Origin: Aquisphaera giovannonii
GTDB lineage: Bacteria > Planctomycetota > Planctomycetia > Isosphaerales > Isosphaeraceae
DNA: 64,000 bases
Assembly: GCF_008087625.1 (NCBI RefSeq)
Contig: NZ_CP042997.1
Coordinates: forward strand, 8,122,001 to 8,186,000
Reading direction: 5' to 3'
A program made the position numbers and the translations under genes. Positions within the stretch are counted from its first letter, which is position 1. Every line of letters begins with the position of its first letter. Below the pieces are notes generated by a model that saw only the letters and a list, made by a program, of their open reading frames with translations, had not been told where the DNA came from and did not search any database. Positions 1-7,789 of this stretch are shown piece by piece.

Positions 1-267
1 GAGCAGCATGGGGTTCACGACCCCGCGAAACCGCAGCTTGCCGCCCAGCGTGACGACGGGGACCTCGGTGCCGTATTTCGCGACGAGCTCCGGGTCTCCG
101 TCCACGTCGACCTCGTCGATCGCGAAGCCGTATCGCGCCTGGCGGTCCCGGAGGATGTCCAGCGCCTTGTGGCAGCAGCAGCACTGCTCCCGCGTGTAGA
201 CCGTGAAGGTCAGGTGGGCGGCCTGGGCGCGGCGGGGGTGGAACAGCCGGGTGAGCAGCGACGTCAT
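1..267 (-). CDS. Glutaredoxin-like protein (partial, cut by left edge)
   Basis: The 89 visible codons form a thioredoxin-fold start: a beta strand followed by a run of four cysteines (residues 29-32) and His33 at the position of the glutaredoxin CxxC active site, then a helix, then 'VPVVTLGG' with the cis-proline loop typical of the fold. The family does thiol-disulfide exchange in the cytoplasm. The start is the ATG at 267, seven bases after the stop of the molybdopterin oxidoreductase gene, so the two are probably co-transcribed. The four consecutive Cys residues are unusual; the gene continues beyond the window, so the C-terminus cannot be judged. Confidence 0.75.
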   Translation of the reverse strand, partial: MTSLLTRLFHPRRAQAAHLTFTVYTREQCCCCHKALDILRDRQARYGFAIDEVDVDGDPELVAKYGTEVPVVTLGGKLRFRGVVNPMLL

Positions 268-274
268 GGTGGCC

Positions 275-2377
275 TCAGCTTTCCTGCAAGGTTGGAGGGG
301 CCGCGGCCGCGCGGACCTCGACGAGGTTGTCGAAGAACGTCGCGCCGCCCCCCATGTCGGCGAGGGCGGAGGAGGTCGTGCTGTTGGCGTTCGAGCCGCC
401 GGGCACCAGCCTGTTCCAGTAGATCCCCGTCGCGACGGCCACGCCCGGCCGCACGCTCCCCGTGAGGGCGACGCGGGCGTGGAAGGCGCCCCGGTCGTTG
501 TAGACGAGGGCCCACTGGCCCTCGCCGAGCGACCGTGACCGCGCGTCCTCGTCGGCCAGCTCGATGGTCGGGTCGCCGGCCGCGGCGCGATGCCTCGGGT
601 TGTTCGCGAACGTCGAGTTCAGGAACTGCTCGCGGGGCGGGCTGAGCAACTGGATCGGGAACCGAGCCGCGAGGTCCGGGCGGGCCTGCGGGTCTTCCAG
701 CGGGGGCGTGTACGTCGGCAGGGGGTCCATCCCGTCGGCGAGCATCCGCTCGGAATAGAGCTCGCACTTGCCCGACGGCGTCGGGAAGGCCCCGTCGGCG
801 AAGGGGGCGTAGTCGGCCGGGATATTCAGCCGCACCGCCCCCTCGGCCATCAGCCGCTCGGGCGTGATCCCGGCGAGGGTCGGCCCGCCGTGGAGGGCCT
901 CGCGGATCAGCGTCTCGTCGTCGGGGAAGAGCCCGGCCTCGAAGCCCATCCGCGCCGCCAGGGCGCGGAAGACGTCGTTGTTGGACCGGCATTCGCCGAG
1001 CGGCGCGATCGCCGGGGCGTTGTACATCACGTCGTGATGGCCGTAGGAGCCGAGGATGTCCACGTGCTCGAGCTGGGACGTGGCGGGGAGGACGATGTCC
1101 GCGTAGTCCGCCGTGTCGGTCCGGAACAGCTCGTGGACGACCGTGAACAGGTCGTCCCGCCCCAGCCCGGCGAGCACCCTGCGCTGATCGGGCGTGACGG
1201 CCGCGGGATTGCTGTTATACACATACAACGCCTTGACCGGAGGCCCGGGCAGCTCGCCGGCGAGGGCCCGGCCCAGCTCGTTCATGTTGATCGTCCGCGT
1301 GCCGGGGGGCGAGAGGTCGGGCCGCGTGAGCCGGTCCATGGCGAAGTCGTAGGTGCCGCTCGTCGAGAGCAGGGCACCGCCGCCGTGGTCGCGCCACGAG
1401 CCGACGATCGCGGGCAAACAGGCGATCGTCCGCACGGCCATCCCGCCCCCGCCGTGCCGCTGCATCCCGTAGTTCAGGCGGATGAGCGAGGGCCGCGTCG
1501 TCGCGAGCTTCCGGGCGAGGGCTTCGATGGTCGCCACATCCACGCCCGTGATGCCCGCCACGCGGCCCGGCGGGTATTCCTCGAGCACGCGGCGGCGGAG
1601 CATGTCGGCCCCGACGGTGGCCCTCGCCAGGTAGTCGCCGTCCTGGAGCCCCTCCCGCCAGATCACGTGCATGAGCCCCAGCGCGAGCGCCGCGTCGGTC
1701 CCGGGCCGCGGGGCGACGTGCCAGTCGGATCGGCGGGCGGTCGGGCTGCGGAACGGGTCGATGGTGACGATCGTCGCCCCTTGCGTCCTCCGCGCCTCGA
1801 CCATCAGGCTCCAGTGATGGCTGTTGGTGTGGGCCGTGTTCGAGCCCCAGTTGATGATGAGCCTGCACCGCGGCGTGCCCATCGGGTCGGCGCCGAGGCG
1901 GCCGCGGCCGACGGTATACTCGTAGCCGACGCCGCCGGCCGAGGCGCAGATGGCGCGGTCGAGCTTCGTCGCCCCCAGGCGGTGGAAGAACCGCCGGTCC
2001 AGGCTGCTCGCCTGGAGCTTGCCCATCGTGCCGTAGTAGCTGTAGGGCAGGATCGCCTGGGGGCCGTCCGGCGAGTCCGCGATCGCCGCGAACCGCGACG
2101 CGATGGACGCCAGGGCCTCGTCCCAGGTGATCCGCTCGAACCGGCCCGCGCCCTTCGGTCCGACCCGGCGCAGCGGGTGCATCAGCCGGTCGTCGCCGTA
2201 GACCCGGTCGAGGTACTTCGCCATCTTCTGGCAGAGGAAGCCCCGCGTGAACGGATGGTCGGGATCGCCCTTGAGCCCGATCGCCACCCCGTCGCGGACC
2301 GTGACCCGCATGCTGCACGTATCCGGGCAGTCGAGCGGGCAGATGTTGCGGACGACCCGCAGCTCGGCGGAAGGCAC
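275..2377 (-). CDS. Molybdopterin-dependent oxidoreductase (formate dehydrogenase/BisC-like)
   Basis: 700 aa. Cys13, Cys17, Cys21 and Cys49 (C-x3-C-x3-C-x27-C) form an N-terminal 4Fe-4S site, followed by the molybdopterin oxidoreductase domain ('NWGSNTAHTN' near residue 175) and a C-terminal molydopterin-dinucleotide-binding domain ('GVAVATGIYWN'). The family transfers electrons to or from a bis-MGD molybdenum centre; the substrate cannot be told from sequence. There is no obvious Tat leader, so a cytoplasmic location is likely. The start is GTG 2377, preceded by AGGAG at a 7-nt spacing. No separate electron-transfer subunit lies next to it; only the glutaredoxin-like gene follows. Confidence 0.88.
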   Translation of the reverse strand: MPSAELRVVRNICPLDCPDTCSMRVTVRDGVAIGLKGDPDHPFTRGFLCQKMAKYLDRVYGDDRLMHPLRRVGPKGAGRFERITWDEALASIASRFAAIADSPDGPQAILPYSYYGTMGKLQASSLDRRFFHRLGATKLDRAICASAGGVGYEYTVGRGRLGADPMGTPRCRLIINWGSNTAHTNSHHWSLMVEARRTQGATIVTIDPFRSPTARRSDWHVAPRPGTDAALALGLMHVIWREGLQDGDYLARATVGADMLRRRVLEEYPPGRVAGITGVDVATIEALARKLATTRPSLIRLNYGMQRHGGGGMAVRTIACLPAIVGSWRDHGGGALLSTSGTYDFAMDRLTRPDLSPPGTRTINMNELGRALAGELPGPPVKALYVYNSNPAAVTPDQRRVLAGLGRDDLFTVVHELFRTDTADYADIVLPATSQLEHVDILGSYGHHDVMYNAPAIAPLGECRSNNDVFRALAARMGFEAGLFPDDETLIREALHGGPTLAGITPERLMAEGAVRLNIPADYAPFADGAFPTPSGKCELYSERMLADGMDPLPTYTPPLEDPQARPDLAARFPIQLLSPPREQFLNSTFANNPRHRAAAGDPTIELADEDARSRSLGEGQWALVYNDRGAFHARVALTGSVRPGVAVATGIYWNRLVPGGSNANSTTSSALADMGGGATFFDNLVEVRAAAAPPTLQES

Positions 2378-2491
2378 GGGCGGCTCCTGGTTCGCTCAGC
2401 CATCGGTCGGGCGCAAGACCGGGCGGGCGGACCCGGCGTCGTTCGCGCGCCATCGCGAGCGATTATAGCCGCGACGGCAAGGGAGCCGCCA

Positions 2492-3736
2492 CTACGCCAG
2501 CAGCTCGCGGATGGGCGTCCCCTCGCTCAGCTTGACCGGGCGGCCGGTGACCGGCGCGAAATTCTCCTTGAGCGGGTCGAGGCCCAGCGCCTTGAAGATC
2601 GTCGCGTGGACGTCCTGCGCGGGGATGGGCCGGGCCGGATCCTTCAGGCCCGCCGGGTCCGTCTCCCCCAGGGCGAGCCCGCCCCGCAACCGGCCGCCGG
2701 CGAGCGCGACGCTGAAGCCGGTCGGCCAGTGGTCGCGGCCGCCGAGGGGGTTGATCTTCGGCGTTCGGCCGAACTCGCCCCCGCACAGCACGACCGTGCG
2801 GTCCAGCAGCTCGCGCCGCTCCAGGTCGCGGAGCAGCGCCGCGAACGCCGGGTCGAGCTGCTTGACCAGCTTGCGGTGGATCTCGTGGTTGTTCACGTGC
2901 GAGTCCCAGCCCGAGAGCGTCACCTCCACGCAGCGGACGCCCACCTCGATGAGCCTCCGGGCCGCCAGGCAGCCTCGGCCGAAGGGCGTGTCGCCGTACT
3001 CGTCGACGACCCCGGCCGGCTCGCGCGAGACGTCGAAGGCCCGGAGCTGCTCCGAGGACATCATCAGGCGGGCCCGGGACAGGGTCTCGCCGTGCAGCGT
3101 CGCCCTCGCGATCGACCGCCGGCCCTTCGCGAAGGCCCGCTCGACGACCTCGAGGTCCTGCACCCGCGCCCGCTCCCGCAGGGCATCCACCGGTGAGGAG
3201 ACGTCCGGCAGCTTGCCCCGGGGGTCGTCCACCTGGAAGGCGTCATACTCCGCCCCGAGATACCCGCCGCGGCTCGGCCACTGGCCCGCCAGGATCGACA
3301 CGTGCCGCGGGATGTCCGTGCCGACGGCCGGCAGCTCGTGGCAGCAGACGGCGCCGATCGAGGCGTGCACGAGCGACGGATCCGGCCTGTACCCGGTCTT
3401 CATCATGTACGTCCCGCGCTCGTGGTCCCCCTCCTTGCTGACCATCGACCGGAGCAGCGACACCGAGCCCATGCGGTCGGCGAGCCGCTCGAACCCCTCG
3501 GCCAGCCGCACGCCCTTCGCGGCCGTCTCGATCGCCCGGGTCCCCCCCGCGATCGCCGACCCCGGGTGCGGGTCGAACGTCTCGAGCTGGCTCGGCCCCC
3601 CCGCCAGCCAGAGCAGGATCACCGACCGCGCCGGCTCCCGCGACCGCTCCGCCTGCCGCGCGAGCAGCTCGCCCACCGGCGTCAGCCAGCCCGCCCCCGC
3701 CGCGCCCAGGAACCACCGACGAGAGACAGTCAGCAT
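2492..3736 (-). CDS. DUF1501 family protein (Tat-exported)
   Basis: 414 aa. It begins with a twin-arginine leader ('SRRWFLGAAGAG', residues 5-16) and then the DUF1501 core, an alkaline-phosphatase/sulfatase-like fold ('LWLAGGPSQLETFDPHPG', 'GGEFGRTPKIN', 'GRDHWP'). The biochemical role of DUF1501 is unknown; it is very common in planctomycetes and usually paired with a DUF1549/DUF1553 gene, which is the case here (3962-5596, same strand). I chose ATG 3736 because it puts RR at residues 6-7; an upstream in-frame ATG at 3769 would add 11 residues and spoil the leader. Confidence 0.88.
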   Translation of the reverse strand: MLTVSRRWFLGAAGAGWLTPVGELLARQAERSREPARSVILLWLAGGPSQLETFDPHPGSAIAGGTRAIETAAKGVRLAEGFERLADRMGSVSLLRSMVSKEGDHERGTYMMKTGYRPDPSLVHASIGAVCCHELPAVGTDIPRHVSILAGQWPSRGGYLGAEYDAFQVDDPRGKLPDVSSPVDALRERARVQDLEVVERAFAKGRRSIARATLHGETLSRARLMMSSEQLRAFDVSREPAGVVDEYGDTPFGRGCLAARRLIEVGVRCVEVTLSGWDSHVNNHEIHRKLVKQLDPAFAALLRDLERRELLDRTVVLCGGEFGRTPKINPLGGRDHWPTGFSVALAGGRLRGGLALGETDPAGLKDPARPIPAQDVHATIFKALGLDPLKENFAPVTGRPVKLSEGTPIRELLA

Positions 3737-3764
3737 GGGGCCGTCCACAGAATAGAAGACAAAA

Positions 3765-3930
3765 TGCATTCAACCACGGAAAACACGGAAAACACCGAAG
3801 GAGACCAACAATCAAACGAAGCCTTCCCCTAACTTTGCCTTCACAGCACACCACAACAGTTTCTTGTTTTTTATTGATTTTGATTTATGTCTTCCTTCCG
3901 TGTTTTCCGTGCTTTCCGTGGTTAAATGCA
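3765..3930. repeat. AT-rich inverted repeat between the DUF1549 and DUF1501 genes
   Basis: Two 37-nt arms (3765-3801 and 3894-3930) are inverted copies matching at 34 of 37 positions, separated by a 92-nt AT-rich spacer. Each arm contains tandem 8-10 nt units of the type CACGGAAAA and ends with TGCATT. Translated, such units give the HGKHGKHG or TENTENTEG strings that appear as spurious ORFs in many genomes. The composition contrasts sharply with the flanks. It may act as a structured spacer within the transcript or as a mobile non-coding repeat. Confidence 0.8.
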
Positions 3931-3961
3931 TTTGTATTTGTATAGTCACCCATTTTCCATT

Positions 3962-5596
3962 TCAGTGGTTCCACGAGAATTCCGTGGAGTTCACCAGGGT
4001 CCAGAAGAGGTCCGTCAGCCTGTCCTTCCGGTCGTCGCCCGCGGTGCCGGCGAGGCGGCCGGCGAAGTGGGCGGATTCCTCGGGGGTGGGGCGGCGGGTG
4101 AGGACGATGAGGTAGGCGACCTCGACGGCCGCGCGGTCGTCCGGTGCCAGCTCGGCGACCCTCTGGCTCGCGCTGAAGAGGCCGCGGCCGGTCTTCTCCC
4201 TGACGATGTCGCCGTTCATGAGGAGGAGCCGCTGGGGGATGGTGCCGCCGGCCGCGTGGAACTCGTCCTCGCCGGTGTCGCCGTAACGGCGGACGAAGTC
4301 GTTGCGGCCCGTGTACGTCGCCAGCCGGACGAACCAGTGCGACTGGGGCCCGATGGTCGGCAGGGAGGCCGCCTGGAAGAGGGCGCCGGCGACCTGCTCG
4401 GGGCGGAGGCGGACCGCCGGGAAGGCGGCCCAGCTCTCGTCGTCCGGCGCGGCGTTCGGATCCTTCCCGGCGGGCGGGTCCGTGCTGTCCAGGCGGAAGA
4501 CCTCGGAGCCCGCGATGACGCGGATCAGCCGGTGCAGGTCGTAGCCGTGGCCCGAGAAGTCCGCCGCTAGCCGCTCGAGCGCCGGCGGGAGCTCGACGTT
4601 CACGGGGAGGTCGTCCACCGGGTCGACGAGCGGGCGGCCGAGCAGGATGGCCCAGACCCGGTTCGCGGTGGCGCGGGCCAGGTTCGGATTCGACGGGTCG
4701 ACGATCCAGGCGGCGAGCCGCTCGCGGGGCGTGCCCGCCTCCGGGACCAGCTCGGGCCGGAACGGAACGCGAGGGGCGACCTCGGCCTCCGCCTTCGTCT
4801 TGCGGTCGAGCGGCTTGTAGGCGCTCTCGCCGTCTCGGATGCCCCGCAGGCCCGAGTACGCGCCGCCGAAATACGCGGCGAGGCCGCGGAAGTCGGCCTG
4901 CTTCCAGGGCTGGAATGGATGGTCGTGGCACTGCGCGCAGTCGATCCGCACGCCCAGCAAGGCGCGCGAGACGCGTGCGGCGAGGCGTTCGGGGTCGGGC
5001 CGCCCCGTGTCGGGATTGAAGGTGACGGAGACGAAATTCGTCGCCGGGTGGTCGGTCCAAAGGCCGCGGTCGGCGACCAGGTCCCGGACGATGGCGTCAT
5101 ACGGGCGGTTCGCGAGTATGGCGTCGCTCAGCCAGGAGGCGAAGCGGCGGCGGCGGAAGACCAGGAACGGTCCGTCCTCGGTGCCGACGAACGCCCGGGC
5201 GAAGCGTTCGGCCAGGAAGTCGGAGGTGCGGCGATCGGCCATCAGGTCGTCGAGCCAGGCATCCAACCGACTCCCGGCGGGCCTCGACTCGAACCGACGG
5301 ATCTCCTCGAGGGACGGGATCGCCCCCGTGAGGGCCAGGGAGAGCCGCCGCATGACGGTCAGGTCGTCGGCCGGGGGCGCCGGGCGGATTCCCTGTTCCG
5401 CCCACTGCTGGCGGAATGCCCGGTCGAGGCCCTCGACGGCGACCCGGATCGCCGCGGCCTGGGAGTCGGCGACGGCAGATCCCGACGTCGCTCGTTGCGG
5501 CGTCGTGGTCGCGGCCGGGATGCGGACCGCGCCCCGGACGAGGGCGAGGCCGCCGCCGATCATCACGGTCAGGAAGATCAGGTCGCGCCACCTCAT
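3962..5596 (-). CDS. DUF1549/DUF1553 domain protein with CxxCH motif
   Basis: 544 aa. An uncleaved or signal-like hydrophobic stretch (residues 5-22) is followed by DUF1549 (about 50-225), which ends in 'CAQCHDHPF' with Cys220, Cys223 and His224, a c-type-haem-like motif diagnostic of this family. The C-terminal half ('RVWAILLGRP', 'FWTLVNSTEF') is DUF1553. These proteins are planctomycete hallmarks of unknown function, probably exported and paired with DUF1501 partners. The ATG at 5596 gives the signal-like N-terminus; the frame stays open far upstream but without similarity to the family. The usual N-terminal PSCyt1 domain is missing, so this is a short variant. Confidence 0.87.
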   Translation of the reverse strand: MRWRDLIFLTVMIGGGLALVRGAVRIPAATTTPQRATSGSAVADSQAAAIRVAVEGLDRAFRQQWAEQGIRPAPPADDLTVMRRLSLALTGAIPSLEEIRRFESRPAGSRLDAWLDDLMADRRTSDFLAERFARAFVGTEDGPFLVFRRRRFASWLSDAILANRPYDAIVRDLVADRGLWTDHPATNFVSVTFNPDTGRPDPERLAARVSRALLGVRIDCAQCHDHPFQPWKQADFRGLAAYFGGAYSGLRGIRDGESAYKPLDRKTKAEAEVAPRVPFRPELVPEAGTPRERLAAWIVDPSNPNLARATANRVWAILLGRPLVDPVDDLPVNVELPPALERLAADFSGHGYDLHRLIRVIAGSEVFRLDSTDPPAGKDPNAAPDDESWAAFPAVRLRPEQVAGALFQAASLPTIGPQSHWFVRLATYTGRNDFVRRYGDTGEDEFHAAGGTIPQRLLLMNGDIVREKTGRGLFSASQRVAELAPDDRAAVEVAYLIVLTRRPTPEESAHFAGRLAGTAGDDRKDRLTDLFWTLVNSTEFSWNH

Positions 5597-5728
5597 CGCT
5601 GCCCTCCCCCGGCCGATCCGGCCTCCGACGATCCTACCACGGTTACCCCCGGCCCCCCCCGGCCGTTTCAGCTTTCTCGCCGGCCGATCCGCGGCGGGCG
5701 TTGAAACCGCGAGGCCGGCCTGCGAGTA

Positions 5729-6928
5729 ATGGATGACATGGAAACGACGACCCTCCTCGAACCCGACGCCGCGACGGCCCATGCGTTGCCCGGAGGTGTC
5801 CCCGCGACGCCCCCTCGCCGGCGTCCGATCGCCCGCCTGGCCGGGGCGTTGTGGCGGGGCCTCGCGTCCGCGATCGGCTGGCTGTTCGGGCTGGCCTCGC
5901 TGGCCGTCGGGCTTTCGGTCCTGGCCGCGGTGCCCGTGGTGCAGTTCCTGAGCCTGGGCTATCTGCTCGAGTCGTCGGCCAGGGTGGCCATCTCGGGGCG
6001 GCTTCGCGACGGGTTCATCGGGATCCGCGAGGCCGGCCGCATCGGCCGCGCGGCGATCGGGACCTTCCTCGCCACCCTGCCGCTGGCGCTCGCCAGCTCG
6101 TATTCGCACTCCGCGGACCTGATCGTTCCGGGCGGCACGGCGGCCCGGAACTGGCACCTGGCGACGGGCATCGTCGCCGCGATGACGCTCGTGCACGTCT
6201 CCTGCGCGTATGCCCGGGGCGCCGGGCTGCGGCACTTCCTGTGGCCCCTGGGGACGCCCTTCTGGCTCCTCCGCCAGCTCCGAGCCGGCGGCCTGTACGC
6301 GAGGACGCGGGACGGATTCTGGTCCTTCGTGGACAGCCTGGCCCCGGGGTACTACTTCCGACTCGGCCTCGTCGGGTTCCTCGGAACCGCGGCGTGGCTG
6401 ATCATCCCGGCGAGCCTCATCGCCGCGGCGGGCCGCTTCCCGCCGCTGGGCTTCCTCGGCGTCCTCCTGCTCGCGATTGTCGCCCCGTCGCTCCCGTTCC
6501 TCCAGGTCCGCTACGCGGTCGACGGGGACGCCTCGGCGCTCTTCTCCCTGAGGTCCGCCCGGGAGCGGTTCCGCCGCGCCCCCTGGGCCTTCGCCTTCGC
6601 CCTGATGATCCTGCTGCTCGCGTCGGTCCCGCTCTATCTCCTCAAGATCGAGATGATCCCCCGCGAGGCCGCCTGGCTGGAGAGCCTCGTCTTCGTGGTC
6701 TTCCTCGCCCCGGCGCACCTGCTCGTCGGCTGGGCCTATTCGCGATCCGGCCGCCGGGTGTACCCGCGACACTGGACCATCCGCCTCCTCGGCCGCCTGG
6801 CCATCGTCCCGACCTCGCTCTTCTATGTGCTCATCGTCTTCCTCTCCCAGTTCACGTCCTGGGGGGGCATCTGGAGCCTCTACGAGCAGCACGCCTTCCT
6901 GCTCCCCGTGCCCTTCCTGAGCATGTGA
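5729..6928 (+). CDS. Polytopic membrane protein of unknown function
   Basis: 399 aa. After a 45-residue polar N-terminus there are about eight hydrophobic segments (roughly 50-80, 105-125, 140-158, 205-230, 235-258, 285-305, 315-335, 370-390). I do not recognise the family; no transport or enzyme motif is visible. It is read divergently from the DUF1549 gene, 132 nt away. A second ATG at 5738 is possible. Strong codon bias towards G/C in third positions supports coding. Confidence 0.72.
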   Translation: MDDMETTTLLEPDAATAHALPGGVPATPPRRRPIARLAGALWRGLASAIGWLFGLASLAVGLSVLAAVPVVQFLSLGYLLESSARVAISGRLRDGFIGIREAGRIGRAAIGTFLATLPLALASSYSHSADLIVPGGTAARNWHLATGIVAAMTLVHVSCAYARGAGLRHFLWPLGTPFWLLRQLRAGGLYARTRDGFWSFVDSLAPGYYFRLGLVGFLGTAAWLIIPASLIAAAGRFPPLGFLGVLLLAIVAPSLPFLQVRYAVDGDASALFSLRSARERFRRAPWAFAFALMILLLASVPLYLLKIEMIPREAAWLESLVFVVFLAPAHLLVGWAYSRSGRRVYPRHWTIRLLGRLAIVPTSLFYVLIVFLSQFTSWGGIWSLYEQHAFLLPVPFLSM

Positions 6929-6999
6929 GCGGATTCCCCTCAAGTGCCCGGCGCGAATCGCCGAGATGATGGGCGGAGTTCCGCGAAAGCTCTCGCACG

Positions 7000-7659
7000 A
7001 TGACCGGAGGTTCCGTCCTCGAGGGGGATGACGTGGCCGAGCGCGACGACCGGATCGACGCCTACATCGCCAGGTCGGCGGACGTCGCCCGCCCCATCCT
7101 CGAGCACCTGCGCGAGGTCGTCCACGCGGCCTGCCCGGACGTGGAGGAGACCATCAAGTGGGGGTTCCCTCACTTCCAGTACAAGGGCCTGCTCTGCAGC
7201 ATGGCCGCCTTCAAGGAGCATTGCGCCTTCGGCTTCTGGAAGGGGGAACTCGTCATCGGCCCCGGGGGAGGCGACGAGGCATCCCCGGTCGACCAGAAGA
7301 CGGGGATGGGCCAGTTCGGCAAGATCACCCGGATCGCGGACCTCCCGTCGAAGAGGATCCTGACGGGCCACGTCAAGCGGGCCATGAAGCTGAATGATGA
7401 AGGGGTGAAGGCCCCTGCCCGCTCGCGTCCGAAGGGTCCGGCGAAGGAGATCGTCGTCCCCGAGGACCTGGCCGCGGCCCTGGCCGCCAACGCCCGGGCC
7501 CTGGAGACCTTCGAGCGGTTCCCGCCGGGCCATCGCCGCGAGTATGTGGACTGGATCGACGAGGCGAAGACCCAGCCCACGCGGCTGCGACGCCTGGAGC
7601 AGGCGGTCGCCTGGCTCGCCGAGGGCAAGCCGCGAAACTGGAAGTACCTGAACTGCTGA
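7000..7659 (+). CDS. DUF1801 / YdeI-family protein
   Basis: 219 aa. The N-terminal half is a DUF1801 (YdhG-like) domain ('IKWGFPHFQYKG', residues about 50-61, and 'GFWKGELVIG'). The C-terminal part matches the YdeI 'bacteriocin-protection' module ('FERFPPGHRREYVDWIDEAK', then 'RLRRLEQAV' and 'NWKYLNC'). The fold suggests small-ligand or iron binding; the physiological role is poorly known. GTG 7033, preceded by GAGGGGG, would give a start nearer the family's usual N-terminus; ATG 7000 is the longer alternative. Confidence 0.8.
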   Translation: MTGGSVLEGDDVAERDDRIDAYIARSADVARPILEHLREVVHAACPDVEETIKWGFPHFQYKGLLCSMAAFKEHCAFGFWKGELVIGPGGGDEASPVDQKTGMGQFGKITRIADLPSKRILTGHVKRAMKLNDEGVKAPARSRPKGPAKEIVVPEDLAAALAANARALETFERFPPGHRREYVDWIDEAKTQPTRLRRLEQAVAWLAEGKPRNWKYLNC

Positions 7660-7789
7660 CCCGCCCCGCGCCCGCTCCCTCGGCCCCTCCTTGACAGCAT
7701 CGCCTCCCGATGGGACGTTAAACCAGCGTTGGAGAAGTCTCCAACGGCTCGCCAGTCGGCCTGGCCATGGTCCCGGGGAGTTGAGCTCG

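Noticed and set aside
590-3196. 868-codon open frame on the plus strand opposite the molybdopterin oxidoreductase and DUF1501 genes
   Set aside because: It is rich in Arg, Gly and Pro, has no domain, and is the antisense mirror of two well-supported genes; such frames are common in GC-rich DNA.
5597-6943. N-terminal extension of the DUF1549 frame to 6943
   Set aside because: The extension is Glu/Arg/Gly-rich, overlaps the oppositely oriented membrane protein gene and is absent from the family; the true start is ATG 5596.
7691-7722. Promoter TTGACA/GTTAAA in front of the PPC-domain gene
   Set aside because: The hexamers are 20 nt apart and the second is a poor -10; kept only as a remark in the gene entry.
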